Positions 1 through 63,032 of a stretch of DNA of 64,000 nucleotides are shown one piece after another (position 1 is the stretch's first letter; the number at the start of each line of letters is the position of its first letter). The notes under the pieces are model-generated. The model made no database searches, was not told the DNA's origin, and saw only the letters and a program-made list of their open reading frames with translations. A program made the position numbers and the translations under genes. The DNA comes from Symbiodinium natans (taxonomy: Eukaryota > Sar > Dinophyceae > Suessiales > Symbiodiniaceae), in NCBI GenBank assembly GCA_905221605.1, contig CAJNDS010002087.1, positions 507,001 through 571,000 of the forward strand, read 5' to 3'.

Positions 1-371
1 GGCCCCAGAGCCGATGGCAGACGTGAGCGAAAACGCGCGGTCCTCGGCAGGATTGAGGTGTGGTTGATGTAGTTCTGGTTCTCATGGGGTCCGCGAGGCG
101 TTAGTTCAGCTGACACCCTCATTCAAGGATTCCTTCACCCCGAAACGAGTTTGGCTCAAGCTGCAATAGCTAGTCGTGGTATGCTCGACCAGAACAGCCG
201 AACATCGTCACACCCTCTAACTCAAGCCAACGGCTGCTTTAAGCCCAAAGACCCACTCACGATCTTCAAAGCTTTGGTTTTCAGTAGGATTTAAAGAATA
301 TATAGCTTAGGATGGTACATGCTCACAAGGTCACCTAGATTAGAGTCTTCTGAAGACGTAAGTAAAGGGGC
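1..371. other. 5' flank of the glycosyltransferase-like gene
   Basis: No long ORF is present. This stretch holds a relict spliced leader (150-160), a 37-codon ATG ORF (181-294) of unknown meaning, and a GTAAGT donor-like site at 358-363 just before the ATG at 372. It probably contains the 5' UTR and trans-splice region of the downstream gene. Confidence 0.4.
150..160 (+). other. relict dinoflagellate spliced-leader 3' end
   Basis: The 11 bases TTTGGCTCAAG are identical to the 3' end of the conserved 22-nt dinoflagellate spliced leader that is trans-spliced onto mRNAs. Genomic relicts of this kind are known where a mature mRNA was reverse-transcribed and reinserted. Its place about 210 bp before an uninterrupted 877-codon gene fits a retroposed copy. 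A chance match to an 11-mer is possible but uncommon in 64 kb. Confidence 0.45.
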
Positions 372-3005
372 ATGTCCGGCTATGGCCCCGATGTCAGCGG
401 CATCAACGGCGCCCTGGACTTTCGAGTCGCGCATGGGAAGAACTGGGCTGGTGGTGGCTGTCAGAAGCGTTCCCAGCCAGTGTTCATCCTTGTGCGGGAT
501 GCTGGCAGTGGCGACGTTGACGGGGTGTACAAGCCCGCAAGCCGCCGCTGGCTGGACCATGACGTTTATGAGAATCGCTTCGGTGAGTGCATCCTCTCTC
601 GCGAAGCGCACACCAACCCAAAGACTGGCCAGGTGAAGCATGGCTTTGTCCTGGGCCGTGGTGGCAGGCCCCTGTATGGTGTGAAGACGGAGCTTCTGGA
701 GGTTCCTACCACAGGTTGGAAAGCCTTTGAAGGGCAAGAGCCCATCCCGGACATTCTCAAGTTCCCATCCTGGTCAGACTGCTGTCAGCATGGCGCCTGG
801 TTTTTCCACCAGGAGGCGGAGAATGCTGCGAAGGGTGGCCATTGGAAAGTCGTGTTGATGATGGCGGATAGGGCCTTCGACTGCCACACACAAGCTCGGC
901 CGAAGGGCCGCGGGGACATCCGGCAGGGGGGATCTGAGTGGTCCCAGCAGCTGTGTGACCTCCTGGGCACCCGGGCAGACGCACTGCTCCACCTGGGACA
1001 GTACAAGCGTGCCTTGATCGACGCTTGCTCTGCAGTGCACTTCGTGCCAGCCTTCGAGTTCAGCAAGGCCCGCGTCCGCGGCATCACTGCATGCCTGAAT
1101 CTCGGCGTGTCCGAGGCGCAGGCCAAGCTGCTGATGGACGAGATGTGCAAGCGCAGCGACCGGGAATTCCCTGGCGTTCAGGCCCTGGAACCCTTGGTGG
1201 ATGTTTTCCTTTCGCGTGCCAAGGAAGAGAAACTGCAGCCAGTCGCCCTCGAGGAAGAGGAAGATGATGACGAGCGCGTCTTCTACCGTGTCGTGGATCC
1301 TGAGGATTGCAAGCTCTATTCCTCCACCAGCTACACAAGCAAGGTGATCGGCCGGCGGGAGTACAACGATGTCTTGAGAGGGCAGTCCCTGCACAAGATG
1401 GGCGAGTGGCTAGAGCTACACGTTTCGGAGGAGTTTGATGATTCATCCGGGCACAGACGTGCGTACGTCCCGCTTTTCACGGACGAGCCTAAAGAGGAGC
1501 GCGAAGAGGTCCTGGAAAAGCTTTCCTCCAAGGACTATCCGCGACACAGCCGCTGGGAGCTTTTGGGGCTGAAGATCAAGCCGATTGGTCTCAAGCCCCC
1601 GGGAGATGCCGAAGTTCCCTTGGACTACAGCAAGTGGTCCGATCCGGATCCGCCGGAGAATCTGAAAGTTTGGCCATACATCTACAAGCACGGCCTCGCA
1701 GTCGCTTGCATGGTGCGCCGCGTCTCCGAGGAGGTTTTGGACAGCTTCGTTCGCTACCACTGGGTTACGGGCTGGAACCATGTCTTCTTGTACTTCGATG
1801 AGCCGGATGACCCAAGCATCCGCCATGCCAAGTCGCTGGAAGACTATGCCCGCAGCAAGAACATGGCAGGGGCAGGCTTGACAGTGCACCGCATGGATGA
1901 CGACTGGTGGGCAAAGGCGAAGGCGACAAGTCGCTTCTTCCTCCGACAGCAGAAGAACGACTTCTACGAAGGCGTGTGCAAAAGGCAGGAGCACGACCGG
2001 GAAGCACGCAAGCTGATCGTTGCTGATCAAGCTGTCCTGCAGGCCCATGACATGGGCATTGATTGGTTTGCCTTCCTGGACATTGACGAATGTGTTTACG
2101 TGCCCCGCATGCAGGAGTGCAGCTCCCGGAGGTTTTTTGGTTCCAAGGAGCGCTCCATCGAGGCCGTGAGGCTTTGGAATCTTGAGGCCGTTCCCGAAGA
2201 TGTGGAGTGCCAGGATTGGTTCCGGGAGTGCACCCTTTTCCAGCTCAACCGTTACCACTGCCACGGCTTCAAAGCTCCTCGTGAATACGACCGGCTGCTT
2301 CGCCAACGTGAGGGCCGTGAGTTTGAGCCAGACAAGGGCACCGGAGAAACAGCCTGGCGGGACCAGATCATGGGGAAGGTCTACCTCCGTCGCCAGGCGG
2401 CCATGAAACGCCTGAACCTAAAGCTGCCCGGCCCTGGCACAAAGCCTTGTTTGGAGGGCCTAGGGCCGGATGCACAAAGTGGTGAGGTCGTGGAAACGTT
2501 CTGCGGCTTTGCCTCCTACGAGCTTGGCAAGATGATCGTCCGCTTGGACAGACATCTCCCACCGCCACTTCCAGCGAGCAAACACTACTACCTGGCGGAC
2601 AACGGCGGCCTCCTCCAAGAGATTTACCAGGCAAACAAGGGCGATGATGCCGTGCTTCTGCATTATCCGAACGCTGGCATGAGCAACTGGCGCAGTAGAT
2701 ATGAAGCCCAAGGTGCTGCGCCGGTGGCTGACATCCAAGATCCACCATCCCGGACAGCCGTGGCCTCCAGGGTGGTGATACGACATGGATCCCGACGTGA
2801 CCAGGATCAGTTCTATCGCACCTTCATCTTGCAAAACGAGAACAATGAGTTAGCATACCTGGCAGAATACGGCTTGGTCACGCGCGTAGAAAGCGTGCGA
2901 AACATTTTGTTCTACTACGACAACCCACAAGCACCGCCAGAGCAGCTGCCAGGGCAGATGACCTGGGTCGATCCCAAGAGCGGGCTAAAGCTGGGAAGAG
3001 CGTGA
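372..3005 (+). CDS. multidomain protein with glycosyltransferase-92-like (DUF23) domain
   Basis: This is an 877-residue open frame starting at ATG 372. An in-frame TAA at 363-365 lies just upstream, so the start is plausible unless a 5' exon exists. Residues about 35-130 form a Gly/Trp-rich module (DGVYKPASRRWLDHDVYENR). Residues about 178-250 look TPR-like (ALLHLGQYKRALIDACSAVH). Residues about 302-365 resemble an SH3-like fold. Residues about 436-800 carry GT92/DUF23-type features: an AVACMVRRVSEEVLDSFVRY start, HVFLYFDEPDD, and a FLDIDE acid motif near residue 570 expected to bind metal and nucleotide-sugar. GT92 enzymes are usually secretory-pathway transferases, but I see no clear signal peptide or membrane anchor, so substrate and location are unknown. 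The lack of introns contrasts with the mini-exon gene downstream and fits retroposition. The fold assignment is good, the exact function is not. Confidence 0.8.
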   Translation: MSGYGPDVSGINGALDFRVAHGKNWAGGGCQKRSQPVFILVRDAGSGDVDGVYKPASRRWLDHDVYENRFGECILSREAHTNPKTGQVKHGFVLGRGGRPLYGVKTELLEVPTTGWKAFEGQEPIPDILKFPSWSDCCQHGAWFFHQEAENAAKGGHWKVVLMMADRAFDCHTQARPKGRGDIRQGGSEWSQQLCDLLGTRADALLHLGQYKRALIDACSAVHFVPAFEFSKARVRGITACLNLGVSEAQAKLLMDEMCKRSDREFPGVQALEPLVDVFLSRAKEEKLQPVALEEEEDDDERVFYRVVDPEDCKLYSSTSYTSKVIGRREYNDVLRGQSLHKMGEWLELHVSEEFDDSSGHRRAYVPLFTDEPKEEREEVLEKLSSKDYPRHSRWELLGLKIKPIGLKPPGDAEVPLDYSKWSDPDPPENLKVWPYIYKHGLAVACMVRRVSEEVLDSFVRYHWVTGWNHVFLYFDEPDDPSIRHAKSLEDYARSKNMAGAGLTVHRMDDDWWAKAKATSRFFLRQQKNDFYEGVCKRQEHDREARKLIVADQAVLQAHDMGIDWFAFLDIDECVYVPRMQECSSRRFFGSKERSIEAVRLWNLEAVPEDVECQDWFRECTLFQLNRYHCHGFKAPREYDRLLRQREGREFEPDKGTGETAWRDQIMGKVYLRRQAAMKRLNLKLPGPGTKPCLEGLGPDAQSGEVVETFCGFASYELGKMIVRLDRHLPPPLPASKHYYLADNGGLLQEIYQANKGDDAVLLHYPNAGMSNWRSRYEAQGAAPVADIQDPPSRTAVASRVVIRHGSRRDQDQFYRTFILQNENNELAYLAEYGLVTRVESVRNILFYYDNPQAPPEQLPGQMTWVDPKSGLKLGRA

Positions 3006-5279
3006 TGCATGGCATTGCGTAGCTGTGTTCAATCTGGGCTGCTGAAGCCGGCTCAGTTGAGGAGAGATTTTGTCTCAACTGCGCAGACCGGAAAAAGTAC
3101 ATAGTTCCTCCCTGCACCTGACAGCAATCAGGTTGCCGTCCTTCTGCCTTTTGAATTCATGTGGCCCGTTTTGCCAAGTGGTGCGAGCGAGGCAGCCAGG
3201 TCTAGGTGCAAATGCACCACCAACCGAGGCCTTTGCAGTTCTCCGTGGGCCTGATGGTGACCTCTACGAGCTCCCAGGCCTATGTTGGAGGGAAGTAGGG
3301 CTATGTGCTGATTGTTCAGGGATTATGGCTTGTTTGGAGTTTGGAGTTCATGGGCTGTGCAAAACGGGCTTTACCATGTCATCTGTAGGGTCAGGGCGCA
3401 TGCGCATTCAGAAGATTGGAGAGTACGCAAACCAAACCTGCTTAAGCATCCCAAGACCATCAGGAGAGTAAGTCTGAGTTGAGTCCCCTTCCTAACCCAT
3501 TGCGCTTCTTTGTTTGGAGCCAAAATCCTGCAGAACCCTTTCTGATATGACTTGGGTTGCCAACACTGCGTGCAAGCGGCTTCCAACTTCCCAGTCCTTG
3601 CATCCTGCCTTCCCTATAACCTCAAAACCTCAAGGTGTGAACACCTCCATTCCGAAAAGCCCGGTCTTGTGCACAGGTCTACCCGGGACCCCTGATTCAA
3701 GCTGAACAGAACTCATCAAAGCTGAGCCCCATGAAGGGGTGGTCCGACATAAGGTCACTGTTTGGGGACCTAAAAGGAACTCTGTTACGAACGGAATTTG
3801 GTGATTCATATAGGACCCTCACCTGGCACAACCCCACATCAGCTTCCGCAAAAAAGGCCTGGACAACGTGATCGGCCGTAGTACAGCCGGGGAGCCCACT
3901 GCAGGGTTCCCGATTTTGGGTAATAGGTCCCTTGCGCTTAGACTGCCTGGAAGGATGGAAGCCCAAAACAATGTGCTTGGGTTCCGGAGCGAGTGGTTTT
4001 AGGGGAAGAAACGGAGTATCGCGCCGTTCGTTTTGATACGTCGCCGCGCATTCGAGCAAACGCCTGCGGAAAGCAGGCTTGCTTGGGTCGCCAAGCATCT
4101 TGCGACATGCCCACATGCATGTGGCCTACACAAGCCCAGGCTTCCCTTCTTGCGAGCCAGCGTGTGTGAAACACAAGGTTTTGCCAGGAGCGAAATACAT
4201 TCCAAGTCCACTTCAAGAGCCAAAAGCGACGACAGTGCTGCCGTCCACGAGGAGCATGCGCACGGGACGGTCAGCAGCGCTACTTGCAAACACCGCGAGA
4301 AAAGCCTGCAGCCCGAGAAGCAGTAAAGCACAGCGCTGCTTTTTTGCCACGACATGGCGATATGGCGATATGCAAGGCTTACAAAGAATCACTGCCTGGA
4401 CCACAGAATGCGCCCGGGACCTTGGCGAGTGTGCGATTTGTCACGTTGGGTGACGGACTTGACCCCGCATCCGCTTCGTTTTGTCTTGGTGAACACCAAG
4501 AAAGATAGGTTTGCTGGTTTGCTCGACATGGTCCGTTGACCCAATACGAGATATGTTGACAATAGGCCTCTGGATCCCCCGCAGGAAATTTCTACGGCAC
4601 TTTTGGAGCTGTGGTCTCATGTTTTTTTGGAGCCCAGTCGAACTGGCAACAGTTGCCGATTGTGGGTTGATTGAACTTCAAAACGGCCGGAAGCTTGAAC
4701 CATCGCATTGCAGTTTTGGACCGTTGCGTGTGTTCAGCAGCTCGCATTGTTTTCTGCTTTTTCTGGAGTGGGGAACGACCTTGACACGTAGACACAATGC
4801 TTTTCGTACCTGTATGCTATCTATGTATGCCTATATATTTACAAGAAAGTCATATCTACCTATGCATGATGCCCAGCAAGGTTTTCTGCCGGCTTTGTAA
4901 GGAAGACGAGGCATGTCCCCCTTCAAGGGGGCGCTTTGTGTGCAATGTGTACTCAGAGGAGCCTTGCAATGATCATCGTTAACGCAGTTCATGCAGGGCC
5001 AGTGGTGACGAAGCCGGTGGCACGTGGCTGGGATATGGACATGGAGCCCGAAGTTAGGTTGACGACTCTTTCGAAAGAAGTGCGCGAAATCTGTGCGTGT
5101 AGGTTTGTTTTGGGACGAGGGAGCTGTAGATCCGGAAGAGCGAAAGGCCGAATTCATGAGTTTTCTTGGGGTTGGCAGAGGCTGGGGGAGATAGCGCCCA
5201 AAGCAAGCTCCTGCTGCCAGGCGTTTGCACGAGTATATGGTCAGCTCGATGCCTATAATACCCTGAGGCCCTTCAACTG
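3006..5279. other. spacer, no gene recognised
   Basis: Only short overlapping ORFs occur on both strands, none with recognisable motifs or phase-consistent splice sites. The 3' UTR of the upstream gene should lie in the first few hundred bases. Confidence 0.5.
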
Positions 5280-5282
5280 CCT

Positions 5283-5791
5283 TTAACCCTAAACCCAAAA
5301 ACCCGATGCCGAGAATACCCGAAGGCCCTTAAACTGCCTAAACAACCCTAGACCCAAACCGACCCTAAAGCCCTCAACCTTGGGATATTCCCCTTTTTAC
5401 TAGCAGTCCTTAGCAGGAATTTGAAAAAATATTTCTGTTAAGGACTGTTAGTATAAGGGGGAACATCCCAACCTGTGCCTGCTTGGCAGGTGGCAAAGAG
5501 GACACTAAACCCTAAAACCCCAAAACGCGAAACCCTAACTCCCTAAATCCCTAAGCCGAAAACCCTAAACCTTATAAATCCCTAAACCGAGAACCTTAAA
5601 CCCTAAACCCTAACACTCTGCCAGCGAAACACTCTGCCAGACCTCATCTCCCCTCAGGCATGCGACACCTGCATCCCCGGGTCCCAGGTGCGGCCCATGA
5701 GGGTTCAGCGTCTATAGGGTTTGGGGTTTCGGGTATAGGGTTTAGGGTTTAGGGTTTGGGGTTTAGGGTTTAGGGTTTGGGGTTTAGAAGC
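5283..5791. repeat. degenerate telomere-like repeat cluster
   Basis: CCCTAAA-type units (5283-5365 and about 5500-5615) are followed by TTTAGGG-type units (about 5715-5790), with many variants. The cluster brackets the hairpin element at 5380-5471. The two blocks face each other as a large inverted repeat, in the order C-rich then G-rich. Confidence 0.8.
5380..5471. mobile_element. hairpin MITE, family A copy 1
   Basis: A 92-bp near-perfect inverted repeat. The left end reads TTGGGATATTCCCCCTTTTT and the right end is its near reverse complement, ending GGGGGAACATCCCAA. Both arms contain the core AGTCCTTA/TAAGGACT. At least four more copies occur in this window (near 19041, 22945, 30689 and 45892). 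There is no coding capacity, so any movement would need a transposase supplied elsewhere. Confidence 0.7.
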
Positions 5792-5909
5792 TAGGGATTC
5801 GGGCTCAGGGGCTAACCGGAGCAGGTAGAGAAGTCAGGGTTTCCAAGGGGATTTCGGGTCTGGGGTCTTTAGGCCGCCGGATCATGTCTGACAGGTTTCC
5901 TGAGCACAT

Positions 5910-6000
5910 GAGAGAGCGAGAGAGAGAGGGAGGGAGAGCGAGAAATAGATAGAGAGAGAGAGAGAGGGAGGGAGAGCGAGAGAGAGAGAGAGAGGGGGGG
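5910..6000. repeat. GA-rich microsatellite
   Basis: Imperfect (GA)n/(GGA)n run ending in a short G tract and merging into a TTTAGGG unit at 6000. Confidence 0.9.
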
Positions 6001-6286
6001 TTTAGGGTTTGGGTTTTTTGTTTGTCTGGGCAGTTTGGCGCACGGGGTTCGCTTGCAAACGGAGAAAGCAAACTCTCATTCGTGACCAAAGTAAATTTGC
6101 AGTCCGCAGCCTACAGGCCATCTCAAACAAGCACCTGGGCATCAGTCCGGCGCCCAGCTGGAGCATAACAGGCGCTGCCTCCAGATGATTTCGCATGTGC
6201 GCACGCGGAGTTGCAGCAAGCTCGGCATCGTAGGAGATCGCTGCGGTGAAGAACTTGGTGAGTTGGTGTGAGATCAGAACCAGAAC

Positions 6287-6562
6287 ATGGCATTGACCTA
6301 TGTGGATTCCCACTCTCATGCATGCCGCGGCCATATAAACCTCAAGCCGCATCCCTTGCTCTCTTTGGGCTCGACTTGCGCACCTCACAGCATCTACACG
6401 GACGTCCAGAACAAGATGGAGGCCATTCAGACCCGCGAGGCCTCTCGTAGCTTGACCGGGGGCCGCGGAAATGAAGGGAAAGATGAACACCCGGATGCCT
6501 CGGACGCCCTGGCCGCGTGGCTGCAGAGGTTGCATGGAAACTCGGGAACACCCAGCTCGTAG
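6287..6562 (+). CDS. possible 5' exon of the sugar transporter
   Basis: A 91-codon ATG-start open frame just upstream of the transporter's main exon. Its second half is polar (QTREASRSLTGGRGNEGK), as expected for a cytosolic N-terminus before TM1. The transporter exon needs an upstream exon to supply its start. I could not find a donor here that joins in phase to 6662, so the boundary and even the frame are unresolved. Confidence 0.3.
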   Translation: MALTYVDSHSHACRGHINLKPHPLLSLGSTCAPHSIYTDVQNKMEAIQTREASRSLTGGRGNEGKDEHPDASDALAAWLQRLHGNSGTPSS

Positions 6563-6599
6563 GTTCCGAAGCCAAGTAATTACAGTATTTCACCACACT

Positions 6600-6661
6600 G
6601 ACTCTCGACTCCTGCTCTCAACTCTCACTCTCACTCTCTCCACGACTCCCCAACTCTGTAG
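6600..6661 (+). promoter_or_regulatory. splice acceptor with long pyrimidine tract
   Basis: A CT-rich tract of about 45 bp ends in CTCTGTAG at 6661. The in-frame stop formed by this TAG explains why the transporter frame cannot be extended upstream without splicing. Confidence 0.7.
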
Positions 6662-8146
6662 CTCCTCAAGGCCAGTAAGCAGATGTACGTCGCGGTGGGA
6701 GTGGCCATGGTGGGAGCCGCCATGTTCGGCTTCGACCAGGGCAACTTTGGAAACGTCCAGGCCTTCGAGAGCTTTCGCAAGGAGTGGTGCGTGGGCAGGT
6801 ACGGTGACGAAGTCACTTGCAGTGAGGAAGGTTCCTTGCACAACGATGCCTGGGAATCGGAATTCGTCACTTGGGGTGCCACGCTCATCACGTTTGGTGC
6901 CGCAGCGGGCGCCATTCTGTTGGGCCCTCTCCTGTCCAACAAGATGGGCCGCCGTCCGTGCATCCAGATTGGAGGCTTCATTTGCTTCGTTGGCTGTATC
7001 ATGGCATCCTACCTCTCCGTCCACAATGTCTGGGTGTTCTTCATCGGGCGCTTCATCACAGGCTTCGGTGTTGGAGTGAGCTGCTTCGCACTTCCGATGT
7101 ACAACGCGGAGATCTCGACACCATCCATCCGAGGTGCAACAGGTTCGTTGTTCCAGTTGAACGTGGTGGTTGGCTGCTTCATCTCTTGCTTGATCACCTT
7201 GTTTGACAAAGATTGGTACATGGGAATGCTGCTACCTGGGTTAGCTGGTGCCGTGCTCACCGTTGGCGGCTTCTTCATTCCCGAGTCTCCGCGCTTCGTC
7301 ATGGAGAAGATGTTGCACAAGGAGAACGAGGAAAAGGCCTACGCTGCTGGTACACGGTACTTGAAGCGCATCCGCAAAGGTGATGTGACAGCTGAGGCGG
7401 ATGAGATCATGCATCAGATCAAGGAGGAGATGGACATCGAACACATCAGCTTTCTGGGCCTTTTCCAAGAGCGCAACCTGCGAAAGCGGGTGTTCATCGC
7501 TTGCGGGCTGGCCATTTGCCAGCAGGCCACCGGGGTCAATGCCTTCTTGGGCTACGCTGCGACTCTCTTCAAGCAGTGTGGAATTGATTCCCCGATCCTT
7601 TTCAATTCCATCTTCAACAGCATCATGATCTTTGGCTGCATTGCCGGGCTCTTGCTGGTGGACTCGAAGTATGGTGGCCGCCGCTGTCAGCTGTTGGCGG
7701 CCACTGCTATGATGGGCCCTCCACTGGTGTTGGCCGGCATCGCTCTGATGAACGATTGGTCAGGCTCGATCACGATGACCTGCGTGGTCATCTATGGGGT
7801 TGGCTTCCAGTTTGCATGGGGGACCATCCCATGGATCTACCCTGCGGAGATCTTCTCCATGGCAGAGAAGGAGTCGGCGGTCTCACTGGCTGTTGGCTTC
7901 AACTACATTGCGAATGCTGCCATCATTTACATCACGCCGGCTCTGATGAAATGGTCCACGCCCGGGACTCTTCTGGTCTTTGGCGGCCTCAACATCCTGA
8001 ACGAGTTCTTCGTCTTGGCCTACATCAAGGAGACAAAGGGTGTGCCATTGGAGGAGGTGCCGGATCTCTTCCGCAGAAAAGGGACGAAGGGCCTCTCCGA
8101 CGACTCGTCCAGCGAGATGTCGGAGTACAGCACGTCCGAGTTCTGA
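6662..8146 (+). CDS. sugar-porter family MFS hexose transporter (main exon)
   Basis: The open frame runs from the acceptor at 6661 to TGA at 8144-8146. ATG 6683 gives 487 residues, but the true start is probably in an upstream exon because TM1 starts directly at this Met. Sugar-porter signatures are present: GFDQGN in TM1, NKMGRRP in loop 2-3, a GRFITGFGVGVSCFALPMY...EISTPSIRG block ending TM4-5 (residues about 122-150), PESPRF (about 200), QQATGVNAF (about 280) in TM7, WIYPAEIF in TM10, and KETKGVPLEEV in place of the usual PETKG. The C-terminus is Ser-rich and acidic. Length is normal for the family (about 480-520). It should import hexoses by facilitated diffusion or proton symport; substrate and membrane are not predictable. 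The PETKG to KETKG change is the one deviation seen. Confidence 0.92.
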   Translation, partial: LLKASKQMYVAVGVAMVGAAMFGFDQGNFGNVQAFESFRKEWCVGRYGDEVTCSEEGSLHNDAWESEFVTWGATLITFGAAAGAILLGPLLSNKMGRRPCIQIGGFICFVGCIMASYLSVHNVWVFFIGRFITGFGVGVSCFALPMYNAEISTPSIRGATGSLFQLNVVVGCFISCLITLFDKDWYMGMLLPGLAGAVLTVGGFFIPESPRFVMEKMLHKENEEKAYAAGTRYLKRIRKGDVTAEADEIMHQIKEEMDIEHISFLGLFQERNLRKRVFIACGLAICQQATGVNAFLGYAATLFKQCGIDSPILFNSIFNSIMIFGCIAGLLLVDSKYGGRRCQLLAATAMMGPPLVLAGIALMNDWSGSITMTCVVIYGVGFQFAWGTIPWIYPAEIFSMAEKESAVSLAVGFNYIANAAIIYITPALMKWSTPGTLLVFGGLNILNEFFVLAYIKETKGVPLEEVPDLFRRKGTKGLSDDSSSEMSEYSTSEF

Positions 8147-11100
8147 GTTCCAGGGACACCGGGATGCCAGCACCCGCAATTGGCGGCGTGCTTTGTGTGT
8201 TTGAGTACATTGTTTTGTTTTTTTTATGTTGCCCACTAGCAGCATAGCGGCATAGCGTGAACTGGTCCGGTGAGTCTGGTGGGCCGTTGACATGAAGTAC
8301 GAACATAGTTAAGAACATGGTACTACAAGTGATCTGAATCTTCTGTCGTCTACAGTGTGCAGTTCCTATGTCTTCAGAGGTTCTGATACAGGTAGGCGAC
8401 GGTTGTGCTCACAGGATAAGACCAGAATTGCAAAGCAAGACTTGCTATGTTCAAGCGAGCTCCGTGTTCTGACCCAGATATTTGTAGATCATCGAAGAGC
8501 TTCGGGAATCTTGGAAGGCTTTTGCCTTCCCAGCTCTGCTTGGCATCAAGTCTGCTGTGGCCAAAGCGTGAGCAGGCTCCATGGCCAACTGGCCGCCTAT
8601 GATGTTACCTAGCACTTGCTATCAAATTTACTATCATTCTGATTTAATGTCGGCATTCAAAGGCTTAAAAAGCTGTTTGGCCTTGGCCCCTGCAGTGCCA
8701 GGCAGTGGCTAAATGAAAGCTCCAAATTTCTCAAGCGCTCGAGCATTCCCATACTGCACTAGGTGGAATGTCGACATACAGCTTTGGTGGACTGGGATCC
8801 TTGGTCTGTACCTCGATACCTGTCCACTGATCCTGAATTTCTTCGGATTCCCCGCACGGCAGAGTCGATTCCAGAGTCGATTCAGAAGGCTGCCAGAACC
8901 AGCACGAAATGTCTGGGACGAAGAAGGGCTACGGGAACATGCAGTTTCCAGTTGCTTTCTCCATGAAATCCGATCTCTCGCAGACCCGAGCCGCGCAATG
9001 AAGTTGCGCACCACGCAGGCGACGGAAACAAACAAGCAAAAAAGCGTGACAAGAGATCTGTGGCTGTGAGCGCAGCAGGATGAGTGCCAGTTGCAGCATC
9101 CGTTGCTGGGCGGACTGTTGGCCCTATGAGCTGTCTGGCCCAGGCTTTTCGTCTGATGGGACGGCCAGTATCAAAGACCTGGGCTCACGCCCATGTCCCC
9201 AGATTCCGGGAAACGGCAGACGGATGGAGTATCGGGATCTATAGTGGCGATGACAGTCTCCCTCTCGGACTCATGCTTCATGGTTGCTTCCGTAAATCCC
9301 AAAGAGATGTTGCAAATCGCATGTTGTCAGTAATGATGCGTGTGTCTGTGGCGAGCAGGCCGCCTAGAGGCTTTAAGGGCCTCTAGGGCTTTTTTGGCAC
9401 CTTCGAAGCAGACCAACCAGGGCTCAGGGTTTAGGATTTGGCTCGTCTGAAGCCCATTTGCAACAACAGATGCCCTGTCCTGAATGCCTGGTCCTTGCCT
9501 TAAAAACCCGAACGTAATGAAATTGCAGGTCCCCTGAGAATCTCACAGTGTGTTTGCCAAATATTCTCATACCAAGCCTACTAGGCAACGGGACGTTTCT
9601 CAACGACCACCGGGTGACTGCGCACGGGCCCCGTACCGAAAGCGCAGACTGTTTGAGTTAGGGCTGCTCGAAACCCGTCCTCTGTGAACGCGTGTCTTGT
9701 TTTGTTTGGACGTGTTGGGGCTTGCGGGGTGTCATGCGGCAGTCGTCGAGTCATCGGGAACAAAACGCATGGTAGACCATGTAGCCCTGCTCATCACGAG
9801 CAACTGATCACGATGCGGTTCCTCACGACGTATGCAACCATGAAACAGTGTGCCGATGCAGGACAGCGCTGGTGATGAAGAGCGGTGACAAGGTCCAGCT
9901 AGGTGCGGCCTCCACCATGACCATGGGAAAGTCGGGTTTCGGGTACAGTCGGATGCGCACATGGATCGGACTATTGCCGGACCTGGAGGCAGGTTTGGCC
10001 TCGTGCGTAGTGGGGCATAACAGTTCTCTCCCAGCCGTCTGCGAGCTTGATGGGCTGAGACAGGCTGTGGGTTAGGCACCAGGACCCTGAACATAACACC
10101 CGACATGTGCTTGGAGCCTGAAAAGCCAGGCGTGGATGGCCCGAGCTTCGTATTTACCTGGGGTTGGTGCCTCAGACCCGCAGACACCTCGTTTTGACTC
10201 TCGACCCCGAACCCTCCCGAAAAGCTAGGAATGTTTTTGGGGCGTTTCGCTTCAGAAGAACTTGCTGTTGGAGATGGATGGCATGTTTCTAAAGCCAAGT
10301 CATGTTCCATGAAATTGGCTGCTTTGCCGGTGCCACGGCGAAGTTCGCGGCTCTCTGGAGGTTCCTCGCTTGGAGATAACCACATCCTGCTCATCCTGGG
10401 CTCCCCCATGCTAAGCCCTTTCAAAACCTAAGCTTCCGGTGAATTTCTTGCCATTGCCAGCAGCTCACTTGCTTGATAGGTCCTGCGTACTACGCGCGCT
10501 GGCCCCGTGAGCTGCAACGGGCCAGTGGCGGTGCGAGAGGCTTCCGCTCAGGTTTTAGCCTTGTTAGAGGACTCGGGGCATGGAGTGCGCAGCTTCTTGG
10601 ACTTTGTAAGTGGCTACACTTCCCTGCTTGAAGCATGAGATCGTAGCTTTCTGGGCACAATGCAGTCACGTAGTCGCCCTAGCCATGTGCGGCTCCATGA
10701 ATGGTAACTTCGAAGGGCCCGTTATTTCAACTTGCTCCTGTAACTTGTAGGTGGATTCAGGTTGAAGGTTTAGGACTTGTCAGGGTTTGGGGGGTCGAAG
10801 CACGTGAGAGTCCGGGTAGAAAAAGGGTGTGTCGAAGCACTGCAAAGGTGGTCCCGTTGCCAGGTTCAAGGCGCAGATACACGAGCCTTTTTCAGCCCTC
10901 ACCCACGAATCACCAGGCGAGAATCAGCAAACTCAAGAGCTCTCATGACATGACTCCGTACTCTAAACTCTATAAACCCTGTAACCCTGTAAATTTCACG
11001 CTATTACCCTGAATTTTGTGAGCCGACACCCTTATAAGCCCTTAAAGCGGCTCCTGAGCCTACCTAGACCTACCGAAGCCATGCTCCCCGCGCACGAGAG

Positions 11101-11156
11101 CCCAAAACCCTCCAATCGCAGCCTTGAACCTTCGTAGAAGCCACCCGGTCGTCGCC
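8147..11156. other. spacer, no gene recognised
   Basis: Three kilobases with short ORFs only. It should hold the transporter 3' UTR and, near the right end, the 5' UTR/trans-splice region of the ATM-like gene. From about 10960 CCCTAAA-like units appear. A GC-rich stretch with good start context leads into ATG 11157. Confidence 0.5.

Positions 11157-63032
<51,876 letters not shown>

Noticed and set aside
1443-2306. 287-codon minus-strand ORF
   Set aside because: It is the antisense shadow of the GC-rich glycosyltransferase-like gene; it lacks motifs while the plus strand has them.
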